Source: Porphyrobacter sp. AAP82
GTDB lineage: Bacteria; Pseudomonadota; Alphaproteobacteria; Sphingomonadales; Sphingomonadaceae
Direction: 5' to 3'
DNA length: 64,000 nt
NCBI RefSeq assembly: GCF_000331285.1
Contig: NZ_ANFX01000012.1
Coordinates: 124,001-188,000 of the forward strand
Position 1 is the stretch's first letter. Every line of letters starts with the position of its first letter. A model generated the notes under the pieces. That model saw only the letters and a program-made list of their open reading frames with translations. It was not told where the DNA came from and searched no databases. Position numbers and translations under genes: made by a program. Shown piece by piece: positions 53,378-62,880 of the stretch.

Positions 53378-56300
53378 TCAGAACTTCCAGGTCGCGGTGC
53401 CGCGGATCACCTGCGCATTGGCATCGGCGCGGGCGATCGTCGAATCGAGCGCGGCGCTGATCTGCACCGGCCCTGTGCCGAAGGTGGCGCTCACGCCCAC
53501 TTCGCCCCAGGTCCGGTCGGCCGTGCCGAGCGCGAAGGCCGCGTCCGGGCCCGTGCCGCTGGTGAAGTTGGCGTTGAGCACGTTCGGACCCTGCTCGAGC
53601 TCGCGCACCAGCTGGGCGTTGGCATTGAGCACCACCGACTTGCCCTTCTTCTGCCAATCGAAACCAGCGCGCAGCTGCGTGCTCTTGTAGGTTTCGCGGT
53701 CGAAGCTCAATGCCAGCGTTCCGCCGCTTTCCTTGGTGCGGGTGAAGGCGATGCTGGCATAGCGCGCCTCGATCCCCGGGGAGATCGTGCCGGCCGAGGT
53801 TTCCAGATCATAGGAGACGCCAAGCGCGCCCGAGACCAGCAGGTCGTCAGAACTGGATTCGAGCGTCTGCGGCGCGTTCAGGAAGGTCACGGTGCGGCGC
53901 GTGTCGATGCCCACGCTGCCCATGCTGAACTGGCCGTCGACTGCAACGCCGCTGGCGAAATCGTGACGCATGTAGAGCGAGGCCGCATAGGTGTCGCTCT
54001 GGATGCTCTGGCCCAGCGGCACGTCGGCGTCGATCGTGCTGTAGTGGCCCGAAATGCCGATCATCGTGCTGTCGCCCGGGTAGAACTCGGCCCCGCCGGC
54101 CAGATACCAGCCCGAATACTCGGTCGGATCGGCGAGGAACTGCCCGGCGATCTGGTTGCCGGCTTCGTAGCCCGGAAGCGAAACTGCCTCGCCCGAGATG
54201 TAGCCGCCCGACAGGAACAGGCCGACATTGTCGGGCAGGTCCGCATCGTGCAGCTCGGTCTCGCCGTCGCCTTCCTGCATGCCCATCAGCGCCCCGCCCA
54301 TCGGCTGCATGGCGGGCGCGAGCCCGGCCTGGGCCATTTCGAGCGGACGCCCGGTGATCGCCACCTTGCCCCCGGCGCGCGACTTGTCGGCCTCGCGCAG
54401 GCGGGCATCGTTGAAGTTTTGCAGCAGGTTGACCGATTGCGCCGCGAGCGAGCGGACCGCCTGCTCGTTGACCGGCGCAAGCCGCGCGAAGGTGCCGCGG
54501 ATCGTGTCGACCGTCGCGAAGTCAAGCCCGTAGAGCGCGCTCAGCGAGGTGTTGGCGCGGTTCTGGTCGAACAGCTGGGCATAGGCGACCTGGGCCGGAT
54601 CATTGGCGTTGATCACCGTATTGTAGCTCGCCGCGTTGACCTCCATCAGCACCGCATTGGGCTGGTAGATGAAGTTCTGGCTGAGGATCGGCGAGATCGT
54701 GCGCGCGGTGAAGGTGCCGCTCACCCCGCCCGTGGCGGTGAGGATGGTGTAGCGCTCGCCGAGGCCGTTGACGCGCGAGCTCACCCCGGTGCCGATGCCC
54801 ACCACGCCGCCGACACTGGCCTGCCCGGTGACCGCGAGGCGATCGGAGGCGGTGCCGGTGCCGAGGTCGACGAGGAAGGTCGAGCCCGAGGACATCACCA
54901 GGTTGCCATCGATCGTCAGCGTGCCGGCGGTGCCCATCGTCGCGGGCGAGAAGACGCCGGTGACGCTGGTCAGGAACGGCGCGCGGACCGTGCCGGTTCC
55001 GCCCAGCATGCCGGCGAACAGGGTGTAGTCGCCGACCGAGGCAAGCCGGCCATTGACGTTTACCGTCCCGCCGAACTGGCTGACGTCGATCAGCGAGGTG
55101 AGGTTGCCCGCGGCAGCGACGCTGAGCCCGGCAGCGCCGCGCACCGTCAGCCGGTCGATGGTGACCGTGCTGGACAGGGTGGTGGTGCCGGTCTGGCTCA
55201 GGGTCACATCGAAGAAGCGCGGGTCGACGCGGGTCGTCGGCGTGGTCACCGCGTTGACGTTGTTGGCGACAAAGCCGGTCGCGCCGGGCAGGCCGTTGGC
55301 GAGCGTCGGGGCGGGCAGGGTGACGGCGTTCGCCTGCGGGGCGACTTCCGACACCAGCGCCGTGCGCGGGCCGGTGGTCGTGGTGGTTGCAGCGCCTTCG
55401 CCGGTGCCGGCAGTGGCGAGATTGAAGGTCGCACCGATCCCGCCGACATCTTCGAGCGAGACTTGCGCACGGCCATTGGTCATGTTGCCGGCTGTGTTCT
55501 GCGAAGGCGGACGGGTGTCGATGAAGTTGCCGGTCGCCTGGTCGACGCAGCCGTCACCGGGAGCTTCGAACTCGACGCAGATCGCGCCGAAATCGCCGCC
55601 GGTCCCGTTCGGGCCGAGCTCGGGCGTGGTGGGCAGGCCGTTGACGACCTGGCCTTGCGCGTTGATCACGCGGTAGGCCGGGTCCAGCAGTGTCACCCAG
55701 CGGGTCGAATCTTCCCAGTTACCGTCGCCGGCGGTGGTGCCGACATAGCGGTAGGGGTTGGTCGCGGCGATATACTGCCAGTAAAGCGAGAGCGGCTGGT
55801 AGAAGCTGGTCGTCCCGATCGAGCTGAACGCCTGGCCGCCGAAGAAGCGCGAACCGCCCGACAGCACGCCGATCACCAGATCCTCGTTCGAGAGCCGGTT
55901 GTTCGCCGCATCGAGGATCAGCGGACCGCCCGAATCCCCGCCGGCGGTGGTGCCTTCGTTGGGCAGGGCATTATCGCGGTGAACGTTGATGTCGCGGGAC
56001 GGCACGCGGTTCTGCGAATCGAAGTCGAGCTGGTAGAGGTTCTGCGGGAAGGTATCGGGCCCGGGGCCGAACAGGACATTGTCCTGGTCATCGAGCGAGA
56101 AGAACCCGCCGAGCATGTTCTCGGCCGCGCGGCGGCGGAAGTCGATGCCGTTGATGGGGCCCTGGGTCGCATTGCCCGAAGCGCCGTAGCCGGTGATGTT
56201 GACGTGGTAACCGGTGCCGCGCACCGGATCGCTGGTCGCAGGGGTCGGCAGGGTGCTGAACAGCAGCGCCCAGGTCGGGATGCCGACCGCCGGGGTATCG

Positions 56301-56764
56301 AGCGCGGCGAGCGCGATGTCGGCCTCGATGAAGCCGAGCCCGCCCGCGTCCTGCAACGAGCGCTGGTCGTAGAACACGCGGCTGATGTTGTAGACGGCAA
56401 GGTTCGGGTTCGAACGGAAGTTGTTGGCGAACCAGTTCTGGAAGCCGGGCAGCGCGTTGACGTTGAACGAGAAGGCGGCGGCGATGTTGGCGGCGTTGTA
56501 GGCCTCCTCGGGCACGTCGTTGACGCAGTGCGCGGCGAAGATGACGGTGCGCGGGTTGATCAGCGTGCCGGTGCACACGAACCCGTCGGCGCGGAAGAAC
56601 ATGCCGACGCCGCGGAACTTGTCAGGGGTGTCGACGATATCGGCGCGGGTCTTGGTCTCGTTGGGAACCACGGCGTGGGCCGGGGTGGCGAGAGCGGCGA
56701 TCGACAGGGCGGCAAGGGCCGTGCCCGCCAGAAACTGGCGGCGCGGAGCGGACAACGTCTTCAT
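53378..56764 (-). CDS. Autotransporter serine protease with trypsin-like passenger domain
   Basis: A 1128-residue type V secretion protein. Residues 1-31 look like a twin-arginine signal (APRRQFLAGTALAAL...AHA). The trypsin-like domain (about 45-350) has the full triad: His79 in IFAAHC, Asp149 in EADIALAALD and Ser278 in TAGGDSGGP. A linker and a beta-helix passenger follow (TLTIDGNLVMSSGSTFLVDLG repeats of autotransporter type), then a C-terminal 12-strand barrel (about 840-1128) ending in TATWKF. It would be displayed on or released from the cell surface and may process surface proteins. GGAGAG precedes the ATG at 56764. A TGTTGCA element lies 107-125 bases upstream. Confidence 0.92.
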   Translation of the reverse strand: MKTLSAPRRQFLAGTALAALSIAALATPAHAVVPNETKTRADIVDTPDKFRGVGMFFRADGFVCTGTLINPRTVIFAAHCVNDVPEEAYNAANIAAAFSFNVNALPGFQNWFANNFRSNPNLAVYNISRVFYDQRSLQDAGGLGFIEADIALAALDTPAVGIPTWALLFSTLPTPATSDPVRGTGYHVNITGYGASGNATQGPINGIDFRRRAAENMLGGFFSLDDQDNVLFGPGPDTFPQNLYQLDFDSQNRVPSRDINVHRDNALPNEGTTAGGDSGGPLILDAANNRLSNEDLVIGVLSGGSRFFGGQAFSSIGTTSFYQPLSLYWQYIAATNPYRYVGTTAGDGNWEDSTRWVTLLDPAYRVINAQGQVVNGLPTTPELGPNGTGGDFGAICVEFEAPGDGCVDQATGNFIDTRPPSQNTAGNMTNGRAQVSLEDVGGIGATFNLATAGTGEGAATTTTTGPRTALVSEVAPQANAVTLPAPTLANGLPGATGFVANNVNAVTTPTTRVDPRFFDVTLSQTGTTTLSSTVTIDRLTVRGAAGLSVAAAGNLTSLIDVSQFGGTVNVNGRLASVGDYTLFAGMLGGTGTVRAPFLTSVTGVFSPATMGTAGTLTIDGNLVMSSGSTFLVDLGTGTASDRLAVTGQASVGGVVGIGTGVSSRVNGLGERYTILTATGGVSGTFTARTISPILSQNFIYQPNAVLMEVNAASYNTVINANDPAQVAYAQLFDQNRANTSLSALYGLDFATVDTIRGTFARLAPVNEQAVRSLAAQSVNLLQNFNDARLREADKSRAGGKVAITGRPLEMAQAGLAPAMQPMGGALMGMQEGDGETELHDADLPDNVGLFLSGGYISGEAVSLPGYEAGNQIAGQFLADPTEYSGWYLAGGAEFYPGDSTMIGISGHYSTIDADVPLGQSIQSDTYAASLYMRHDFASGVAVDGQFSMGSVGIDTRRTVTFLNAPQTLESSSDDLLVSGALGVSYDLETSAGTISPGIEARYASIAFTRTKESGGTLALSFDRETYKSTQLRAGFDWQKKGKSVVLNANAQLVRELEQGPNVLNANFTSGTGPDAAFALGTADRTWGEVGVSATFGTGPVQISAALDSTIARADANAQVIRGTATWKF

Positions 56765-56870
56765 GGGCGTTCTCTCCATTGGGATTCGGTCGTGGGATCG
56801 ACCGTCTGATGGCAGTCTAACGGCGCACAAGAGCTTCCGACAATTGCGGTTCGCCAGCTGTGGCTGCAAA

Positions 56871-56897
56871 TGTGTCCCACTGTTGCAATAATGTGTC
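56871..56897. promoter_or_regulatory. TGTGTC...TGTTGCAAT...TGTGTC element
   Basis: Two direct copies of TGTGTC (56871-56876 and 56892-56897) flank TGTTGCAAT (56881-56889). The same combination, with closer spacing, precedes the TonB-dependent receptor gene. Position fits a promoter-proximal regulatory site for the autotransporter. Confidence 0.35.
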
Positions 56898-57013
56898 AGC
56901 GCCGCAATGTGCAGCCGGATGCGTGGCAGGTGTTGGCGCCTGGGGGCCGCGCGCGCGGACCGGCTGCGGCAGCGCACGCCTGCCAACCCCGGCGGGCGGG
57001 AAAGTCCAAGCAA

Positions 57014-57046
57014 AAGGGGCGGGAGGATCGCTCCTCCCGCCCCCTT
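57014..57046 (-). terminator. Rho-independent terminator of glnA
   Basis: AAGGGGCGGGAGGA pairs with TCCTCCCG-CCCCCTT (one bulged C) around a TCGC loop. On the minus strand it is followed by TTTTGCTTGG, 23 bases after the glnA stop. Confidence 0.85.
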
Positions 57047-57069
57047 GTGACGCATTCGGCCGGGCCGGA

Positions 57070-58479
57070 TTACATCGAGTAGTACATGTCGAATTCGACC
57101 GGGCACGGCGTGGTTTCGGTGCGGATCACCTCTTCCCACTTCAGTTCCATGTAGGCTTCGATCTGGTCCTTGGTGAACACGTCGCCCTTGAGCAGGAATT
57201 CGTGATCGGCAGCCAGCGAGTCCAGCGCTTCACGCAAGCTGCCGCACACGGTCGGCACCTCGGCGAGTTCGGCCGGGGGCAGATCGTAGAGGTTCTTGTC
57301 CATCGCCTCGCCCGGGTGGATCTTGTTCTCGATCCCGTCGAGGCCCGCCATCAGCAGCGCCGAATAGGCAAGGTAGGGATTGGCGAGCGCATCGGGGAAG
57401 CGGAATTCGACGCGCTTGGCCTTTTCGCCGGCACCGTAGGGAATACGGCACGAGGCCGAACGGTTGCGCGCCGAATAGGCCAGCAGCACCGGCGCCTCGA
57501 AGCCCGGCACCAGACGCTTGTAGCTGTTGGTGGTCGGGTTGGTGAAGGCGTTCAGGGCCTTGGCGTGCTTGATGACGCCGCCGATGTAGTAGAGGCACAT
57601 TTCCGACAGGCCGGCATATTCGTTGCCCGCAAACAGCGGCTTGCCGTCCTTCCAGATCGACATGTGGGTGTGCATGCCCGAGCCGTTATCGGCCTTGATC
57701 GGCTTGGGCATGAAGGTCGCGGTCTTGCCATAGGCATGGGCGACCTGGTGCACGACATACTTGTAGATCTGCATGCGGTCGGCGGTCTGCACCAGCGTGC
57801 CGAAGGTCAGGCCGAGCTCGTGCTGGGCAGCGGCGACTTCGTGGTGGTGCTTGTCGCAGGGCAGGCCCATTTCGAGCATGGTGGAGACCATCTCGCCGCG
57901 GATGTCGACCGCAGAATCGACCGGCGCGACGGGGAAGTAGCCGCCCTTGGCGCGCGGACGGTGGGCGAGGTTGCCGCTGTCATATTCCTTGGCGGTGTTG
58001 GTCGGCAGTTCGATATCGTCGATCGAGAAGCCCGAGCCGGCATAGCCGTCCTCGAAGCGCACGTCGTCGAACATGAAGAACTCGGCCTCGGGGCCGACAT
58101 AGACGGTGTCGCCAAGGCCGGTCGACTTCAGGTAGGCTTCGGCGCGCTTGGCGGTGGTGCGCGGGTCGCGCGCATACCAGTCACCGGTCGAAGGCTCGAC
58201 GATGTCGCAGTTGATGATCAGCATCGGCGTGGCGCTGAAGGGATCGACCCAGGTTTCGGTGAGGTCGGGCTTCAGGATCATGTCGGATTCGTTGATCGCC
58301 TTCCAGCCGGCGATCGACGAGCCGTCGAACATCAGGCCGTCCTCGAGCTCGTCCTCACCCATCACGCCGGCGACCATGGTGAGGTGCTGCCACTTGCCCT
58401 TGGGATCGGTGAAGCGCAGATCGACCCACTCGATTTCCTCGTCCTTGATCTTCTTCAGGACGTCTTTTGCTTTCGACAT
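57070..58479 (-). CDS. glnA: Type I glutamine synthetase
   Basis: Dodecameric GSI, 469 residues, ligating ammonia to glutamate. DGSSIAGWK is the latch region, [10 protein letters not shown] holds the first metal ligands, [10 protein letters not shown] and [22 protein letters not shown] the substrate site, and the adenylylation target Tyr398 lies in NLYDLPP, so activity is likely controlled by GlnE. It lies 64 bases after glnB and shares its nitrogen-responsive promoter region; a strong terminator follows. Confidence 0.98.
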   Translation of the reverse strand: MSKAKDVLKKIKDEEIEWVDLRFTDPKGKWQHLTMVAGVMGEDELEDGLMFDGSSIAGWKAINESDMILKPDLTETWVDPFSATPMLIINCDIVEPSTGDWYARDPRTTAKRAEAYLKSTGLGDTVYVGPEAEFFMFDDVRFEDGYAGSGFSIDDIELPTNTAKEYDSGNLAHRPRAKGGYFPVAPVDSAVDIRGEMVSTMLEMGLPCDKHHHEVAAAQHELGLTFGTLVQTADRMQIYKYVVHQVAHAYGKTATFMPKPIKADNGSGMHTHMSIWKDGKPLFAGNEYAGLSEMCLYYIGGVIKHAKALNAFTNPTTNSYKRLVPGFEAPVLLAYSARNRSASCRIPYGAGEKAKRVEFRFPDALANPYLAYSALLMAGLDGIENKIHPGEAMDKNLYDLPPAELAEVPTVCGSLREALDSLAADHEFLLKGDVFTKDQIEAYMELKWEEVIRTETTPCPVEFDMYYSM

Positions 58480-58543
58480 TTTGGTATTGCCTCCAAGTAT
58501 TTGGTGCCGGCCCGCCCCCGTGGCAGGCTGGAGAGGAAAAGGG

Positions 58544-59098
<555 letters not shown>

Positions 59099-59122
59099 CT
59101 ATATTTTAAGCAAACCTTGCCG

Positions 59123-60055
59123 TCAGCCTAAGCGCAGACCCGTTGTCTCGGGCAGGCCGCACATGATGTTGAGGTTCTGGATCGCGGCCCCCGAAGCGCC
59201 CTTGCCGAGGTTGTCGAGCCGGGCGATCAGGCGGGCCTCACTGCCGTCGGAATTGGCGAACACGAACAGTTCCATACCATCGTGCGGGGCGCTGTCTGCA
59301 TTGATGAGCAATTCGCCGGGTGCCTCGTGCGGGCCGTGCACGGCGATGACCGGACCCGCGAAATAGAAGGCCGCCAGCGTCTCGCGCATCGCCTCGATCT
59401 GCGGGGCATCCGGCATGGCACCGAGCGCCAGCGGAACATCGACCACCATCCCGCGATGGGCAGGGATCACGCTGGGCGAAAACACCGGCGGGCGGGCAAG
59501 GCGCGCATAGGCCTGCATCTCGGGCAAATGCTTGTGGCCAAGGGCGAGGCCATAGGCGCGAAAGGAGATAGTCGGATCGGCCTCGAACCGGTCGATCAGC
59601 GCATTGCCCCCGCCCGAATAGCCGCTTACCGCGTTGACGGTGTAGGGAAAGTCGGCGGGCAGCAGCCCCGCGCGCACCAGCGGCGCGACGAGGGCGAGGA
59701 AGCCCGTGGGGTAGCACCCGGGGTTGCTCACGAATTGGGCATTGGCGATCGCCTCGTGCCCGATCAGTTCGGGAAAGCCATAGGTCCACCCCTCGGCCAC
59801 CCGGTGCGCTGATGAGGCGTCGATGATGCGGGTGCCGGAGCCCTCGGCCAGCTTCACCGCCTCCTTCGCGGCCTCGTCCGGCAGGCACAGGATGGCGATG
59901 TCGGCAGCATGGAGCGCGTCGCGGCGGGCGGCCTCGTCCTTGCGCTGGGCATCGTCCAGGACGATCAGGTCGAACTCGCCGCGCCCCAGCAAACGCTCGC
60001 GGATTTCGAGGCCCGTGGTGCCCGCAGCCCCGTCTATGAACAGCCGGACCGCCAC
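59123..60055 (-). CDS. argC: N-acetyl-gamma-glutamyl-phosphate reductase (short type)
   Basis: NADPH-dependent third step of arginine synthesis. The 310-residue form is the shorter ArgC class. The Rossmann start FIDGAAGTTGLEI, catalytic Cys114 in SNPGCYPTG and the His in PAHRGMVV identify it. It is read after the orphan SH3-like gene with a 6-base gap, and probably belongs to the aminopeptidase operon. About 160 bases lie between its end and the sigma-54 region of glnB. Confidence 0.95.
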   Translation of the reverse strand: MAVRLFIDGAAGTTGLEIRERLLGRGEFDLIVLDDAQRKDEAARRDALHAADIAILCLPDEAAKEAVKLAEGSGTRIIDASSAHRVAEGWTYGFPELIGHEAIANAQFVSNPGCYPTGFLALVAPLVRAGLLPADFPYTVNAVSGYSGGGNALIDRFEADPTISFRAYGLALGHKHLPEMQAYARLARPPVFSPSVIPAHRGMVVDVPLALGAMPDAPQIEAMRETLAAFYFAGPVIAVHGPHEAPGELLINADSAPHDGMELFVFANSDGSEARLIARLDNLGKGASGAAIQNLNIMCGLPETTGLRLG

Positions 60056-60061
60056 CGCGCG

Positions 60062-60424
60062 TCAGGCGTCAGCGGGGGCGAGGTCGCTCGCCCGGCACCA
60101 GCCGGCAGGGCCCTGAGGCCCGGGGCAACCCCACACCCATTCGCCCGCCACATCGAGCAGCTCGAAGCGGCTGGCGGGGGGAAGCTGGGCGAACTCCTCG
60201 GCATCGGCACGCGGAGAGAGGCGCAGCCCTGCGCCCGCCGCGCCGACGGTGCGCACATGGGGGATGACATAGTGCGCGGCGAGATGCGTTCCTGCCAGCG
60301 CCATGTGCGCCAGATCGCCGCGCAGGGGCAGGCTGCCGGGCGCAGGGCGCTCGACCGGACCTTCGAGGCCTAGCACGCCCGCAGGCACTGCATAGTCACT
60401 GTCGTTGCGCGTCGCGCCGTTCAT
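60062..60424 (-). CDS. Orphan SH3-like protein, probable truncated NlpC/P60 peptidase
   Basis: A 120-residue protein matching the N-terminal SH3 module that in related bacteria precedes an NlpC/P60 catalytic domain: VERPAPGSLPLRGDLAHMALAGTHLAAHYVIPHV, then FELLDVAGEWVWGCPGPQGPAGWCRASDLAPADA and a stop. In relatives, a C40 peptidase gene commonly follows the M17 aminopeptidase; here the Cys-His catalytic domain is absent and argC starts 6 bases on. It may be a decayed gene or a retained wall-binding module. No signal peptide. The ATG at 60424 is the first sensible start. Confidence 0.7.
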   Translation of the reverse strand: MNGATRNDSDYAVPAGVLGLEGPVERPAPGSLPLRGDLAHMALAGTHLAAHYVIPHVRTVGAAGAGLRLSPRADAEEFAQLPPASRFELLDVAGEWVWGCPGPQGPAGWCRASDLAPADA

Positions 60425-60528
60425 CTGGCTTCTGGCTTCCCGATTTTGGCCGATACTGGTGCCGCCGCTGCGTCTCCCCAAGCGCGGTGTGGCAGGCCCG
60501 TTAGCGGCAAGCGGCCCGCTCGGCAAGC

Positions 60529-61929
60529 TTAGCCCGCGTAACGGCTGCGGATGGCATGCCACGATGCGCGCAGGCCGAGGCCGCGTCCGCCGCGCGCACG
60601 GCCGGGCTTGGGAGCGGGCATCCAGGCGAACGTGTCGAAATGGACCCAGTCGATCGGCGTTCCGTCTTCCCTCGCGCCGACGAAGCGGTCGAGGAACAGC
60701 CCCGCCACGCTCGCTCCGGCAAAGGGATTGGGCGCGGAGTTCGCCATGTCGGCAATGTCCGAGGCGAGGTATTCGCGGTAGGCATCATGCAGCGGCAGGC
60801 GCCAGGCGGGGTCGTCATTGGCGCGGCCCGCGGCAAGGAAGGCCTCGGCGGTCTCGTCGCGGCGGGCGAAGAGCGCAGGGAGATCCGGCCCCAGCGCCAC
60901 GCGCGCCGCCCCGGTCAGCGTGGCGAAATCGACAATCAGATCGGGGTTCTCCTCCGAGGCGCGGGTCAGCGCATCGCCGAGGATCAGGCGGCCTTCGGCA
61001 TCGGTGTTGTCGATCTCCACCGTCAGCCCCTTGCGGGTCTTGAGAATATCGCCCGGGCGGAAGGCATTGCCCGAAATGGCGTTCTCGACCGCGGGGACGA
61101 GGAGGTGCAGCCGCACTTTCAGCCGCGCCGCCATGATCAGCCCGGCAAGCGCGATCGCATGCGCTGCGCCGCCCATGTCCTTCTTCATCAGGCGCATCCC
61201 CGCCGGCGGCTTGATGTCGAGCCCCCCGCTGTCGAAGCACACGCCCTTGCCGACCACCGCCAGAACGGGGTTCGCCGGATCGCCCCACACGAGGTGCATC
61301 AGCCGCGGCGCGTGGTGCCGCGCGGCGGCGCGCCCGACCGCATGGATCATCGGATAGTCCTGCTCGAGCGCATCGCCGCGAATGACCGTCAGTTCGGCCT
61401 TGTGCGCCTTGGCAAGCCTTTCGCACTCGGCCTCGAGCGCGGCCGGGCCCATGTCCTCAGGGGGCGCGTTGACGAGGTCGCGCAGAAGAAGTTCTGCTTC
61501 TGCTTCAGATACATAACCGTCAATCTGCCCGACCTGCCCGGTCAGCAGCACGCGCGGGCCTGAGGCCTTGTCCTCGCTCTTGTAGCGGGCGAAGCGGTAT
61601 TGCCCCGTCACCCATCCGAACATCGCCGCGCCCGCCTCGGCATTGGCGAGGCGGTAGGTGCCCTCGGGCAGTTCCTCGGCGAGCTTGGCGAGGCACCAGG
61701 CAGAAAGGCTTTCGGGGTTTGCCACGCCCCCCACCGCCATCCACGCATCGCCATCGGGAAGGATCGCGGTCTGGAAGCCGACCCCCTCGAACTTCTGCGC
61801 GGCAAGGCTGGCGCGCTGGACCGGCAAGAGCGCCTTGGCGAAGGCTTCAAAGCCGTCCTTGCTCATGAGATGGATGGCAGTCGCGGGCTCGCCGCGGTCG
61901 GGACGGATCAGGGCTTTGGCTTCATGCAT
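60529..61929 (-). CDS. Leucyl aminopeptidase family protein (M17)
   Basis: Dizinc or dimanganese aminopeptidase of 466 residues. The catalytic domain carries the M17 hallmarks VGKGVCFDSGGLDIKP (metal Lys and Asp), MKKDMGGAAHA and the signature NTDAEGRL, followed by LTGAARVALG. It cleaves N-terminal residues in peptide turnover. It is slightly shorter than PepA and belongs to the second, alphaproteobacterial subgroup. It starts 67 bases from the divergent parS-containing lipoprotein gene and is followed by the SH3-like gene after 104 bases. Confidence 0.95.
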   Translation of the reverse strand: MHEAKALIRPDRGEPATAIHLMSKDGFEAFAKALLPVQRASLAAQKFEGVGFQTAILPDGDAWMAVGGVANPESLSAWCLAKLAEELPEGTYRLANAEAGAAMFGWVTGQYRFARYKSEDKASGPRVLLTGQVGQIDGYVSEAEAELLLRDLVNAPPEDMGPAALEAECERLAKAHKAELTVIRGDALEQDYPMIHAVGRAAARHHAPRLMHLVWGDPANPVLAVVGKGVCFDSGGLDIKPPAGMRLMKKDMGGAAHAIALAGLIMAARLKVRLHLLVPAVENAISGNAFRPGDILKTRKGLTVEIDNTDAEGRLILGDALTRASEENPDLIVDFATLTGAARVALGPDLPALFARRDETAEAFLAAGRANDDPAWRLPLHDAYREYLASDIADMANSAPNPFAGASVAGLFLDRFVGAREDGTPIDWVHFDTFAWMPAPKPGRARGGRGLGLRASWHAIRSRYAG

Positions 61930-61996
61930 TGCCGTTCCATAATCGCCGGCGCCCCGATGTCACCAGCAGATTCGGGCCGGGCGAGGGAGAGTGCGG

Positions 61997-62848
61997 ATGA
62001 AAGTTCCTGAAATGTTCCACGTGAAACATTGGCTGTCCGGCCGCGCAGGGGCAGCTGCGCTGGCGCTGGCGGTGCTCGCCGCGTGTTCCTCGCCCGAGGA
62101 AATTGCCGCCAAGACCGGCACAGCGGCAAGCGCCAAGCCCCCGGCCCCGCCCAAGCCGCCCGCGCCGGCGCCCTCCAAGGTGACCTTCGAGGACACTGCC
62201 AGCCAGGGCGAGGCAACCCGCGACTTCCCCTATTCCTGGCCCGCCAAGGCCACCGCGATCCCCGTCCTTGCCGCGCACCTCACCGCCGAGCGCGACCGGC
62301 TGCTCGCCGAACAGAAGGCCGAATGGCAGGAGGCGCTGGTCGAGCTTGCCGCCGACGAATGCGGGGCCTGCACCAACCGTTCCTACGAAAAGACCTGGGA
62401 CGTGGTCGCCGATCTGCCGCGCTTCCTCTCGCTCTCGGCGGCGTGGAATGCCTATTCGGGCGGGGCGCACGGCAATTACGCATGGGACGCGCTGGTCTGG
62501 GACCGCGAGGCGATGACCGCCTTCGATCCCAAGACGATGTTCACCTCGCCCGCCGCGCTCCAGGGCGCGCTCGGGGGGGCATGGTGCAAGGCCCTGACAG
62601 CCGAGCGGATCAAGCGGCTGGGCGAATACGCCGATGACGGCATTTTTCCCTGCCCGCCGATCGCCGATCTGACCGTTCTTGTAGGATCCTCCGACCGCAA
62701 ATCCTTCAACCGCATCGGTCTGATCGCTGCGCCCTATGTGGCCGGCTCCTATGCGGAAGGCGAATACGAGGTGACGCTCAAGGTCACGCCCAAGGTGCTG
62801 GCTGCGGTAAAACCCCGATACCGGGCGGCTTTCGCGGTGGGAAAGTAG
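61997..62848 (+). CDS. Lipoprotein with RsiV/DUF3298-like domain
   Basis: A 283-residue lipoprotein. The lipobox LAAC (residues 30-33) follows an N-terminus that starts MKVPEMFHVKHWLSG; the MFHVKH residues are encoded by the parS site. A Pro/Ala linker is followed by a region like the DUF3298 fold found in RsiV-type anti-sigma factors: FLSLSAAWNAYSGGAHGNYAWDALVWD (conserved SGGAHG) and DRKSFNRIGLIAAPYVAGSYAEGEYEV. That domain binds lysozyme in Bacillus RsiV, but there is no sigma-factor-binding part here. Function in Gram-negative bacteria is unknown. GGGAGAG lies 5 bases before the ATG. Confidence 0.82.
   Translation: MKVPEMFHVKHWLSGRAGAAALALAVLAACSSPEEIAAKTGTAASAKPPAPPKPPAPAPSKVTFEDTASQGEATRDFPYSWPAKATAIPVLAAHLTAERDRLLAEQKAEWQEALVELAADECGACTNRSYEKTWDVVADLPRFLSLSAAWNAYSGGAHGNYAWDALVWDREAMTAFDPKTMFTSPAALQGALGGAWCKALTAERIKRLGEYADDGIFPCPPIADLTVLVGSSDRKSFNRIGLIAAPYVAGSYAEGEYEVTLKVTPKVLAAVKPRYRAAFAVGK
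62013..62028. other. parS centromere site
   Basis: TGTTCCACGTGAAACA, a perfect match to the chromosomal parS consensus TGTTNCACGTGAAACA that ParB binds and spreads from. It is inside the first codons of the lipoprotein gene. Chromosomal parS sites cluster near oriC, so this part of the window is probably origin-proximal. Confidence 0.93.
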
Positions 62849-62880
62849 CAATCGGAGCTTGGCCACGCTATGTAGGGGCC

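Larger units (their letters stand above)
56765..57069. other. Intergenic region (305 bases) before the autotransporter gene
   Basis: It contains the leader and likely promoter of the autotransporter on the minus strand, an A/T-richer patch at 56865-56900 with TGTGTC and TGTTGCAAT motifs, and the glnA terminator at its right end. I see no coding frame with a plausible start and no RNA gene. Confidence 0.6.
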
